Source of the DNA: G963691835 sp963691835
GTDB lineage: Bacteria; Pseudomonadota; Alphaproteobacteria; Thalassobaculales; Thalassobaculaceae
Direction of reading: 5' to 3'
Length of the DNA: 64,000 nt
NCBI GenBank assembly: GCA_963691835.1
Contig: OY829383.1
Location: 3,348,001 to 3,412,000, forward strand
The position numbers were made by a program, and so were the translations under genes. A model generated the notes under the pieces. It ran no database searches. It saw only the letters and a list, made by a program, of their open reading frames with translations, and was not told where the DNA came from. This document shows, one piece after another, positions 37,209 through 45,205 of the stretch. The number at the start of each line of letters is the position of its first letter. Position 1 is the first letter of the stretch.

Positions 37209-38354
37209 CTATTCGGCGGCTTCTTTCCTGAGGCCCGCTCTGTCTGGGGCCAGGTCGGCGGCTGATACCCCTTCGGCGGCGATATCGGCTGGTATGTCCG
37301 CGCCGGAAGCCAGTGCCCCCGCAATACGGCCCATCCCGGCAGACGTCTGGATTCCGTATCCCCCCTGGCCGATCAGCCAGAAGAACCCTTTTCGGTCCGG
37401 ATCGAAGCCGACGACCGGGCTCTTATCCGCGACGAAGCTTCTCAGCCCCGCCCACTTCGCGTCGAACCGTCGAATATCAAAGGTCGTCATCTGCTGGATA
37501 CGGTCGACGGCAATCGCCAGATCCAACTCCTCAGGCTGCGCGTCGCAGGGCTCGGAAGGGGTCTCGTCCGCCGGGCTGCCGAGAAACTTGCCGGCTTCCG
37601 GCTTCACGTACCAAGTCTCTTCCACACCGATCAGGGCCGGCAGGACAGCCGGATCAACGCCGGCGGGCGGATCAAACGTGAAGGCGGTGCGGCGTTTCGG
37701 TACCAAGCCGACGGTCCCGGCTCCCGCCATCTCGGCCAGCCTATCGCCCCAAGCCCCTGCTGCGTTTATCACCACCGCACTCGAGAAGCTTCCAGCCCGC
37801 GTGTCGACGCGCCAGCCCCCGCTCTCTTGGGTAAGAGACGTGACCTCCGCGTCGCAGATCAATTGACCACCCCGTGCCCGCATTCCCTTGAGGAACCCGG
37901 CATGGATCGCGTTCACGTCCATGTCCATGTCGGCGGGGTCAAACATCGCGGCGGCGACGGCGTCGCGCCGGAGGGTCGGGTACCGTTGGAAGACGGCCTC
38001 CCCTTCGAGGATCTCAACGTCATCCCGCCCCTGTGCGGCTTCGTCGTAAAGGGCTTGAAGCCGGCCGGTCTGCTCGGCGGTCGCGACCATCATGACACCG
38101 CGAGGAGTAAGGAGGGGGGCCTCCGCGAAGCCGTCCGGCGGGTTGAGGAAGAAGGGCTTGGAGGCTCGCGTGATCGCCCGGATCACGGCATTGCCATAGG
38201 TTTCAACATAGAGCGCCGCGGACCGTCCGGTGGTGTGGTAGCCCGGCTGGGACTCCTGCTCCAACAGGATGACGCTACCGTGCTCCGCCAAAGCCCAGGC
38301 CGCCGAGGCGCCCGCCATGCCGCCGCCGACGACGATGAAATCACTGGTCTCCAT
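37209..38354 (-). CDS. DAO-family FAD-dependent oxidoreductase
   Basis: The 381-residue protein opens with the dinucleotide-binding motif DFIVVGGGMAGASAAWALAE, followed by TTGRSAALYVETYGN, VINAAGAWGDRLAEMAG and the second FAD segment FWLIGQGGYGIQTSAGMG. Family members oxidise amines or amino acids (D-amino acids, sarcosine, D-arginine) and pass electrons to oxygen or the chain. The substrate is unknown. GGAGGAG precedes the ATG at 38354; the frame beyond that is leader. It is divergent from the dddP-like gene, 172 bases away. Confidence 0.88.
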   Translation of the reverse strand: METSDFIVVGGGMAGASAAWALAEHGSVILLEQESQPGYHTTGRSAALYVETYGNAVIRAITRASKPFFLNPPDGFAEAPLLTPRGVMMVATAEQTGRLQALYDEAAQGRDDVEILEGEAVFQRYPTLRRDAVAAAMFDPADMDMDVNAIHAGFLKGMRARGGQLICDAEVTSLTQESGGWRVDTRAGSFSSAVVINAAGAWGDRLAEMAGAGTVGLVPKRRTAFTFDPPAGVDPAVLPALIGVEETWYVKPEAGKFLGSPADETPSEPCDAQPEELDLAIAVDRIQQMTTFDIRRFDAKWAGLRSFVADKSPVVGFDPDRKGFFWLIGQGGYGIQTSAGMGRIAGALASGADIPADIAAEGVSAADLAPDRAGLRKEAAE

Positions 38355-38526
38355 GACCCACTCCTCCTGTGTCCGGCGAAGGGTAGGGCCGCCACGCCGC
38401 CGCCACAAGCATGCGTCGGTCGCTGAGCAAAGGCGTCGCCAGCAGACAGGACTCTCCCCGAACTGCCGGGCGACAGTTCTATCGTCGCAATGGAAACTTC
38501 GAGCGATACGACGGTTTGGGGGCCGC

Positions 38527-39711
38527 ATGTTTCACGAGACGAAAGTCGATATCGCAGCACTGAGGGCCTACAGGCTCGGCCGTGTTCGGGAGCAGTTGAA
38601 ACGTTTGGACTGCATGGGTGCTTTGCTGACGGATCCGATCAACATCCGGTACGCGACCGACACGACGAACATGCAGGTCTGGGCGATGCACAACGCCTTT
38701 CGGTACTGCTTCGTGGCGACGGACGGGCCGGTCATTCTTTTCGATAACTACGGCAAGGTGCATCTAGAGGATGGCGGCTATCTGGTGGACGCGATTCAGC
38801 CCGCCACGAGTTGGTTCTACTTCACCTCCGGTAGCCTTATCGAAGAGAACGCCAAGGCGTGGGCGGAAGAGATTGCGGATCTTGTGACCACCCATGGGGG
38901 CGGGAACCGCCGCCTCGCCATCGACAAGGTGAACTATCTTGGAACGTGGGCACTCGGTGAACTGGGTGTCGAGATCGCCCATGGCGAGGAGGTTATGGAG
39001 CAGGCCCGCCTGATCAAATCCGCCGTCGAGATTCAGGCCATGCAGGAAGCAATTGACGCGTGTGAGATCGGCATGGCGCGCATGAAGGATGCTTTGGCGC
39101 CGGGTGTTACAGAAACAGGCCTTTGGTCCATCCTTCATCAGGCAAACATTGAGATGGGCGGCGAGTGGATCGAAACACGCTTGCTGTCGTCCGGTCCAAG
39201 AACCAATCCCTGGTACCGGGAATGTGGTCCGAGACAGATCGAAGCAGGGGACATGGTCGGGTTTGATACCGACCTTGTTGGCCGCAACGGCTACTGCGCT
39301 GACATTTCCCGAAGCTGGGTTTGCGGGGAGAAGTCCCCCTCTGGCGATCAAAGAAGTCTCATCGCGCTGGCGGAAGATCAGGTCTGCCACAACATGGAAT
39401 TGTTGAGGCCAGGGGTCACCTCACGCGAGATTAGCGAGAACCTGTTCTATGTACCTGAGGAGTACAGGCCAAACCGGTACACCTCGGTCTATCACGGCAT
39501 CGGTTTGTGTGACGAATACCCGGTCCTTCGCGAACGTGAGGACTGGGCCGGGCGAACGTATGACTTCGTTTTGGAACCCGGCATGACGCTCTGTGTTGAA
39601 TCCTATATGGGGAAAGTAAATGGTTACGAGGGTGTGAAAGTGGAGGAGCAGGTACTTATTACGGACTCTAACCCGATTTCTCTTTCTCGCTTTTCGCTTG
39701 CCCTCCAGTAA
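38527..39711 (+). CDS. dddP: DddP-type DMSP lyase (M24 peptidase fold)
   Basis: The 394-residue protein has an M24 (pita-bread) fold. Numbered here, Asp247, Asp249, Asp259, His323, Glu358 and Glu373 lie at exactly the spacing of the six metal ligands of DddP that I recall (295, 297, 307, 371, 406, 421), and Tyr318 and Asp329 match the recalled catalytic residues 366 and 377. Local motifs are GFDTD, GYCADISRSW and YHGIGLCDEYP. DddP splits dimethylsulfoniopropionate into dimethyl sulfide and acrylate. The N-terminus is about 48 residues shorter than in described DddP. GGGGG lies five bases before the ATG. A related M24 hydrolase remains possible. Confidence 0.8.
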   Translation: MFHETKVDIAALRAYRLGRVREQLKRLDCMGALLTDPINIRYATDTTNMQVWAMHNAFRYCFVATDGPVILFDNYGKVHLEDGGYLVDAIQPATSWFYFTSGSLIEENAKAWAEEIADLVTTHGGGNRRLAIDKVNYLGTWALGELGVEIAHGEEVMEQARLIKSAVEIQAMQEAIDACEIGMARMKDALAPGVTETGLWSILHQANIEMGGEWIETRLLSSGPRTNPWYRECGPRQIEAGDMVGFDTDLVGRNGYCADISRSWVCGEKSPSGDQRSLIALAEDQVCHNMELLRPGVTSREISENLFYVPEEYRPNRYTSVYHGIGLCDEYPVLREREDWAGRTYDFVLEPGMTLCVESYMGKVNGYEGVKVEEQVLITDSNPISLSRFSLALQ

Positions 39712-40073
39712 TGGAATGCATTGAAAAAAGCTGACGAATCACGCACATTTGGTGTACTTTCCTCGTTTATAGGGAACCGTAATTCGTCGTGCTGGGTGGT
39801 GCTGGTCGCGGCCCACACATCGTATGCGGTGAATTTTTTTCTGAGTATGGACGGATTTCGGATAAAATATTTATAGTTCCTCACCGAATGAGGGGCTTGC
39901 TGGGTAAGTTTTTCCATATAGAATGTATTTTGCTCATCTTTTCGCTAAAAAGCGATGGATCTGCAAGGCGAGGAAAAGCCAACAGTCCGCCGGGCAACCG
40001 GGCAACGGAAATGCTCGCGACGGCGGAAATGACCAGAGCAACGAGAGACCAACCAAAGAGAGAGAAGCCAGTT
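39712..40073. promoter_or_regulatory. AT-rich leader region before the XRE regulator
   Basis: These 362 bases contain no convincing gene and are clearly AT-richer than the flanks, especially 39826-39960. GACGAATCACG (39733-39743) and CGTAATTCGTC (39778-39788) are inverted with one mismatch across 34 bases, just after the dddP-like gene. A GGATAAAATATTTATAG stretch near 39858-39874 could hold a -10 element. The frame from 39789 joins in-frame to the regulator but its first 95 codons look unlike protein. Confidence 0.5.
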
Positions 40074-40550
40074 ATGCCAGCGGTCAAGAAACAGAGTGCT
40101 GAATTTGATCCGAACTTCCGCATCACCAACAACAATGCCATCGATGTGCATGTCGGTCGTCGGGTCCGGTTGCGGCGTACGCTTCTAGGCATGAGCCAGG
40201 AGCAATTGGGCGAGGCCCTGAACATCACCTTCCAGCAGGTCCAGAAGTATGAGCGTGGCTCGAACCGGATCAGCGCTTCCCGGCTTTGGGACATCGCGCA
40301 GATCTTGGATGTTCCGGTAAGCTTCTTCTTCGACGATATGACAGATGATACGGCGGCCCATTCTCCTCGGAAAATGCGGGCGGGGACCAGCGGCGATGAC
40401 GTCGACGATACGCCGGCGGACCCAATGGCCCGGCGCGAGACTTTGGAATTGGTGCGGGCCTACTACAACATTCCGGAGCAGCAGATCCGGAAGCGGATCA
40501 CCGAGCTTGTGAAGTCCGTTGCAGGCACATTCGGCAAGGAAGCCAAGTAG
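40074..40550 (+). CDS. XRE-family (Cro/CI-type) transcriptional regulator
   Basis: The 158-residue protein has a helix-turn-helix at about residues 25-80 (VGRRVRLRRTLLGMSQEQLG, NITFQQVQKYERGSNRISAS) followed by FFFDDM and a C-terminal segment with ARRETLELVRAYYNIPEQQIRKRI. This arrangement is common in short alphaproteobacterial XRE regulators. The start is taken at MPAVKKQSAEFD; an upstream in-frame Met 21 codons earlier is possible. It lies 362 bases after the dddP-like gene and is followed by two hairpins, so it seems to form its own transcript. Its target genes are unknown. Confidence 0.88.
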   Translation: MPAVKKQSAEFDPNFRITNNNAIDVHVGRRVRLRRTLLGMSQEQLGEALNITFQQVQKYERGSNRISASRLWDIAQILDVPVSFFFDDMTDDTAAHSPRKMRAGTSGDDVDDTPADPMARRETLELVRAYYNIPEQQIRKRITELVKSVAGTFGKEAK

Positions 40551-40578
40551 GACTTGAAGCAGCGCATACTCTCTCTGA

Positions 40579-40609
40579 CCGGGGGGATCGTTGGCATACG
40601 ATCCCCCGG
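40579..40609 (+). terminator. First hairpin after the XRE regulator
   Basis: CCGGGGGGATCG (40579-40590) pairs with CGATCCCCCGG (40599-40609), leaving one bulged G and an 8-base loop, 28 bases past the stop. No T-run follows, so it may stabilise the 3-prime end rather than terminate by itself. Confidence 0.5.
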
Positions 40610-40650
40610 GCGTACCGAGAGGGCAGTGATCCGGAACGAGTGATCCCAAG

Positions 40651-40698
40651 ACACCTGAACCGTTCAGCGCATGGTGCCTGAAAGGTTCAGGTGTTTTC
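40651..40698 (+). terminator. Second hairpin with T-run after the XRE regulator
   Basis: ACACCTGAACC (40651-40661) and GGTTCAGGTGT (40684-40694) are a perfect 11-bp inverted repeat with a 22-base loop, followed by TTTCG, so the stem end plus T-run reads GTGTTTTCG. It is terminator-like but the loop is long and contains a competing CCTGAA / TTCAG pairing. The 335-base stretch 40551-40885 holds no gene apart from these hairpins. Confidence 0.6.
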
Positions 40699-40885
40699 GT
40701 CCAGAGACCCTGGTTGTCCATCGATCATAGGCCCGTTCCCGGCGTATCCGAAGAACGGTCCGAGATACGACGCGGCCATGTCGCTGATTGGAAAGCGCTT
40801 CGGACATACCCCGGTCAGTGTTGCGGTCGACTTGCGTACCGCGCCTGAAAACTGTTCGGCGCACTGAGCTTGGGGGAGCGCAGAG

Positions 40886-42073
40886 ATGTTTCACGGTGCG
40901 ATCGGCGGCGTGTCGACCCGGTGGCGTGTGCCCACCGATGTCAGATTTGGTGTTGGGACGATTTCCCAACTCGCTGATGCTTGCGGAGAGCTTGGCATCT
41001 CCCGGCCCATGCTGGTCACGGATCCAGGCCTCGCGGTCACCGACGCGGTCGTTCAGACACTTCGGGAACTGGAGAGTGCGGGGCGCGCCGTCTATCTATT
41101 CGACAAGGTCAGGCCAAACCCCGGGTTTCTGTCGGTAGCGGAAGGCGTGGCCGAATATCATCTGGAAGAGTGTGACGGCGTGATCGCATTCGGCGGCGGG
41201 TCGAGCCTGGATACAGCCAAGGCGATCTCCCTCATGGTCGGCCAGAATGAGCCGCTGTGGACGTTCCGCGGCACGGGTGATGGCTGGCGGCGCGCCAAGC
41301 GCGACGGGATCGCTAAGATGATCGCGGTGCCAACCACATCCGGGACAGGGTCGGAAGTCGGCCCCTACGCTGTCATCGGCGATGATATGGGGGCCAAAGG
41401 CAGTGTTTATCATCCGCTCTTGATGCCACGTATCGTCATTCTGGACCCCAATCTGGCCGTGGGGATGCCAACAAAACTGACGGCGACGACCGGAATGGAC
41501 GCCCTGTCCCATTGTCTTGAAGCCTACGCGTCGGTCGGATTTGACCCGGCATGTGACGCGTTGGCGGCGGATGGCGCCGTCATCTGCGCAAAGTGGCTTG
41601 AGCGCGCCGTCGCCGATGGCACGGACATCGAAGCCCGATCCTGGATGATGGTTGCGTCCGCGCTGGGCGGGATGTCTTTCAATAAGGGTCTTGGCGCGAT
41701 GCATGCCATGTCCCATCCCCTGGGCGCCACCTACGATCATCACCACGGTCTGCTGAATGCGGTCGTGATGCCTTATGTTCTGGGGCGCAACAAAGCAGCG
41801 GTTGAGGGACGGATGAGCCATCTTGCGGACCTGATGGAGATCGACGGCGGGTACGACGGTCTGATCAGCTATGTCCGGGAGCTGCGGGATCGGTTGAGCA
41901 TCCCGAACACCCTGCGCGATCTCGAAGTGCCGGAATCTGATCTGCCCAAGCTCGCCGCCGGCGCGGTGAAAGACCAATGCGCAGGCGGCAATCCTGTTCC
42001 CATCACAGATGCGTTCGCAAACGAGCTGTTCGTCGATGCGCATCAGGGCCGGGTGTTCGGCAAGGCGGCATGA
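40886..42073 (+). CDS. Iron-containing alcohol dehydrogenase
   Basis: The 395-residue group III dehydrogenase has GVGTISQLADACGELG at the start, the NAD-binding FGGGSSLDTAKAIS, PTTSGTGSEV, and metal ligands in LDPNLA, GMDALSHCLEAYAS, AMHAMSHPLGA and YDHHHGLLNAV. It oxidises or forms a primary alcohol or hydroxyacid. DddB, which oxidises 3-hydroxypropionate after DMSP cleavage, is in the same family, and this gene lies 1.2 kb from the dddP-like gene; that role is only a suggestion. Its stop overlaps the following GNAT start by four bases. Confidence 0.92.
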   Translation: MFHGAIGGVSTRWRVPTDVRFGVGTISQLADACGELGISRPMLVTDPGLAVTDAVVQTLRELESAGRAVYLFDKVRPNPGFLSVAEGVAEYHLEECDGVIAFGGGSSLDTAKAISLMVGQNEPLWTFRGTGDGWRRAKRDGIAKMIAVPTTSGTGSEVGPYAVIGDDMGAKGSVYHPLLMPRIVILDPNLAVGMPTKLTATTGMDALSHCLEAYASVGFDPACDALAADGAVICAKWLERAVADGTDIEARSWMMVASALGGMSFNKGLGAMHAMSHPLGATYDHHHGLLNAVVMPYVLGRNKAAVEGRMSHLADLMEIDGGYDGLISYVRELRDRLSIPNTLRDLEVPESDLPKLAAGAVKDQCAGGNPVPITDAFANELFVDAHQGRVFGKAA

Positions 42074-42588
42074 CGGATCCGGTGATCCGGCCGGCCGTGC
42101 CTGAGGATTTTCCGCACATCCAGCGGATCAACGACGCCGCCGTCCCAGCGGTGAACCCTCAGACGCTCGCGGACTTGGAAAAGGCCTTATCGTCTTCGGC
42201 TTTGTTTGATGTCGCCGTGGTGGACAGCGGCATTGTGGGTCTGCTTGTCGTCTATGCGGCCGGGTCGGACTACGAAAGCCTGAACTACCGTTGGTTCAAT
42301 CGTCGTTACCCAAGGTTTCTGTATGTGGACCGCGTCGTCGTCGCCTCTGAAGCACGCGGATTGGGCGTCGGCGCCGCGTTCTATGACAAGGTGGAGCGCG
42401 TTGCGAAGCTTCGGGACATTCATCAGGTCACGTGTGAGGTCAATGTTCGGCCGCCAAATGAAGGGTCCATGCGATTTCACGATCGACGGGGTTTTGAGCC
42501 GGTCGGCACGCAACAAACCGAGGGCGGCAAAAAGGAAGTGGCGCTTCTCCGAAAGATCCTAACCCCGGCGATCAGCCTTGGCCTGTAA
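42070..42588 (+). CDS. GNAT-family N-acetyltransferase
   Basis: The 172-residue protein begins PVIRPAVPEDFPHIQRIND and has FLYVDRVVVASEARGLGVGAAFYDKVE, the acetyl-CoA pyrophosphate loop (RGLGVG), and CEVNVRPPNEGSMRFHDRRGF. It acetylates an amine of unknown identity. The ATG at 42070 overlaps the dehydrogenase stop (ATGA), so the two are translationally coupled. Confidence 0.87.
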   Translation: MTDPVIRPAVPEDFPHIQRINDAAVPAVNPQTLADLEKALSSSALFDVAVVDSGIVGLLVVYAAGSDYESLNYRWFNRRYPRFLYVDRVVVASEARGLGVGAAFYDKVERVAKLRDIHQVTCEVNVRPPNEGSMRFHDRRGFEPVGTQQTEGGKKEVALLRKILTPAISLGL

Positions 42589-42852
42589 CGGCGGAAACAC
42601 TCCAGACGAACCTCCTGCTCGGCTTCTGGCGGGGTAAACTCGGGTTTGCTGTCGGCGGCGCAAGTTGGACGGCCTCCCGGCAGTTCACCCTCCGCCGGTT
42701 GCATGAGCGATGGCTGCTCCCTCTAACCTTCTAAAAGTTGATTAAAGGTGGTTTCGGGTCTCAATAGTATCCTATTATGTTTGTGTTCCAGTCCGGTCAG
42801 CACGTGGCCGGAGGCCCCTTCTTTTCAGTGTCTTTACGAGACTCCCACCGAA

Positions 42853-44391
42853 ATGTTGCTGCTGAAGGTCACGATCGAAGTCAAGAAGAGCGGCAACTGG
42901 TCCGTGTTCGAAGAGTTCAACGCCTCCGACCGGTCGGAGGCGAGCCAGACCTATCACTCGCTTAAGAAACAGAAGGGTCTCACGGCTAAGCGCTTAAGCG
43001 CCGAATACATGGGAGAGGATGGGAAGTTCACTAAGAAGACCCTGTCGCTCAAGGTCTTTGATCTGCCCAAGTCGGCGGACCCCGATGGCTCGGATGGCGA
43101 CGTCGCAGGAGAGCAAAAGACCGCTAACCCCAAAAAGGCTGTTGGGAAGTCCTCGTCCAAACCGGTGAAGAAAGCCGCGAAACCCAGGAAGTCCAAAAGC
43201 CAGAAGGCGGGTGTTCCGAAATCCGTCAAGTCGGAAGCCCGCGCGGATACCGGGATCGTCCAGGTACTTGAGTCGTTCGGCCGGCGAATGTTCGGATCGC
43301 TTGCCACGCAACCGGCGGCCAAGAAGACGGTTCGACGCCCCCCGGTCGCCTTGCCGGCGGACTTGGAAGACCGGCACCCTTCCCTGAAACGAAACAATGG
43401 TGCGTATCTTCGGGCGTACAAGGATGAGAAAAAACTTGAGGTCGATCAGTACGTATCGCTCGAATCCATCTCCAGTGTCGCCAAAGAATTCATGGTCTAT
43501 GTCGAAAACCTTCTCAAGGAAGAAGGGCGCCCCGATGGCGATGATTTCGAAGAAAGGATCTTTGGATTTGTAATTGGTGCGTTGCTCCGGATCGAACGGA
43601 CCGTTGATTTCTCGACGGATCGCGGACGCATGATGCTCAAGTTCTCTCTCGAGATCTTTATTGGCGAAGGGGAGAGTGTTGAGAGCTTCTTGACCCGCTT
43701 GCCGATGCTGCTTCTCAAGGTCGAGGTGCGGGAGGTTTCTCTTCAAGGTGCCCGGGCGTTCAAGGCTTACGATGCGGGCAACATCGACAAGCTGAAACGG
43801 GTCATTCGAGAGACCTTTGGGTCTGAAAGACGGGACGAAGAGCGAGAGACCTCTGGGCCTGAAGGACGGGACGAAGAGCGCTTGGGGATCAGCCGGGAGG
43901 TGGGTATCGCGTTCACCGATATCGTCGATAGCACTAGCCTCAATGTGCGTATTGGGGACGAGGCGCATCAGCGGGTTATTCAGCACCACGCGAGGTTGGT
44001 GGATCTAGCCTGCTTGGAGAGTGGGGGCATGATCCTCAAGAACCTTGGGGACGGCTTCATGATCGCATTCAACGATCGGGACAGCCTGGTCTCATTTCAC
44101 CACGCGCTCTTGTCGGCCTACGGTGCGGAAACGTTTGACGGAAAGATCTCGGCCTACGAGATACGGGTGGGCGGAAACTTCGGTCAGGCCATAGCGCGGG
44201 ATGGCGACTTTTTCGGCTCAAGTGTCGCCCTTGCCGCCCGCATATCATCAAAGGCGCGCAACTCTCACGGCTGCCTGCCACAGGCCTTGCTGCCGGTCCT
44301 CGGAAATCACGTCTTCTATGTGAACGGTATTGAAGCGGTTCAGCTCAAAGGCTTCCCGCAAGAGCATCAAGTTGTTCACTTCTATGTATGA
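42853..44391 (+). CDS. Class III adenylate/guanylate cyclase-domain protein with unusual N-terminus
   Basis: The 512-residue protein starts with a small domain of about 75 residues (MLLLKVTIEVKKSGNWSVFE), then a Lys/Ser/Pro-rich linker (about 90-135), a folded middle region with GFVIGALLRIE, a 12-residue tandem repeat near 320-343, and a C-terminal cyclase domain from about 350. Metal-binding Asp residues are present in AFTDIVDST and NLGDGFMIAF. The conserved Asn of the VNLAAR motif is Ala (SVALAARISS), so activity is uncertain. I choose the ATG at 42853; GTG at 42748 is the earliest start. No signal peptide or membrane helix is seen. Confidence 0.75.
   Translation: MLLLKVTIEVKKSGNWSVFEEFNASDRSEASQTYHSLKKQKGLTAKRLSAEYMGEDGKFTKKTLSLKVFDLPKSADPDGSDGDVAGEQKTANPKKAVGKSSSKPVKKAAKPRKSKSQKAGVPKSVKSEARADTGIVQVLESFGRRMFGSLATQPAAKKTVRRPPVALPADLEDRHPSLKRNNGAYLRAYKDEKKLEVDQYVSLESISSVAKEFMVYVENLLKEEGRPDGDDFEERIFGFVIGALLRIERTVDFSTDRGRMMLKFSLEIFIGEGESVESFLTRLPMLLLKVEVREVSLQGARAFKAYDAGNIDKLKRVIRETFGSERRDEERETSGPEGRDEERLGISREVGIAFTDIVDSTSLNVRIGDEAHQRVIQHHARLVDLACLESGGMILKNLGDGFMIAFNDRDSLVSFHHALLSAYGAETFDGKISAYEIRVGGNFGQAIARDGDFFGSSVALAARISSKARNSHGCLPQALLPVLGNHVFYVNGIEAVQLKGFPQEHQVVHFYV
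43810..43881 (+). repeat. Imperfect tandem repeat, two 36-base units, inside the cyclase gene
   Basis: Two adjacent units begin GAGACCTTTGGGTCTGAAAG (43810) and GAGACCTCTGGGCCTGAAGG (43846) and both end GACGGGACGAAGAGC plus two bases. They encode ETFGSERRDEER and ETSGPEGRDEER, directly before the cyclase domain. Confidence 0.85.
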
Positions 44392-44520
44392 CACGGAGTG
44401 AGAACGGGCTGGAGGGCCAGAGTCTCTCGTACCTGTGAAGCCTTGAGAGCGACCGTGTGCTTCAAGGAGCGGCCAGATCGACTACATGTCAAATAAGCGT
44501 CTTTACGGTAGGGGGATACC

Positions 44521-45072
44521 ATGATCAGAAGGATCGACGCCGCGGATCCTGATACCGGCCTCATCGGCATGATCGCCGAGTGGTCCCGGGAGTCCATTGA
44601 CGATGTTTCGCAGAGCCCGAAACGGCTTGTCATCGCCATCGCCGCCGCGACCGCCGCGCTGGAGGTGTTCATCCATTTGATCGCACCGGCGATCAACGTG
44701 CCGCTCAACCCCGTCAGCATATTGACCGTGATCAATGCTACGTTATTCGGCGGCGCGCCGGGTCAGTACATGCTGATCTCCTCAGTAGAGCATTGGGTCC
44801 TGGCACTGGTTATCTTCCCGGTTCTGTATGTCGTGACCGCCCGGCGGATCTGTCCGGGGCCGGCGGCTTTCCGGGGCATCGTTTTCGGAACGATCCTGGG
44901 GCTGACGGCGTTGTTCGTGATCGTGCCGTCCCGCGATTTCGGCATCGGCAGCGGAACGCTCTTGATCGGGTCCATGTACGCCCATGTCGGTTACGGTGTG
45001 ATCCTGGCGGTCATCCTTGGCCAACCTTTAGACGAGGCCATCGCCGATACCGAAGGTCAGGCACCGGCTTAG
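44521..45072 (+). CDS. Integral membrane protein of unknown function
   Basis: The 183-residue protein has a charged N-terminus of about 35 residues and then four likely membrane segments (about 37-55, 66-84, 92-107 and 118-140, with a fifth hydrophobic stretch near 150-168). IEHW-like residues appear in SSVEHWVLALV. I cannot name the family. It stands alone between the cyclase gene and the deacylase run, 130 bases from each. GGTAGGGGG lies before the ATG. Confidence 0.6.
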   Translation: MIRRIDAADPDTGLIGMIAEWSRESIDDVSQSPKRLVIAIAAATAALEVFIHLIAPAINVPLNPVSILTVINATLFGGAPGQYMLISSVEHWVLALVIFPVLYVVTARRICPGPAAFRGIVFGTILGLTALFVIVPSRDFGIGSGTLLIGSMYAHVGYGVILAVILGQPLDEAIADTEGQAPA

Positions 45073-45205
45073 TCCCGAGGGACAGTGCACGGCCCGATCC
45101 GTCCTCTGGTCTATGGTCTGATCAGGAGAGCAGCCCGGCCCCTTCGGGTTGACAGGCATTGCAAAACGCCCTCCGCTTGCACCCGGATCTTGGGGGGAGA
45201 GTGGC

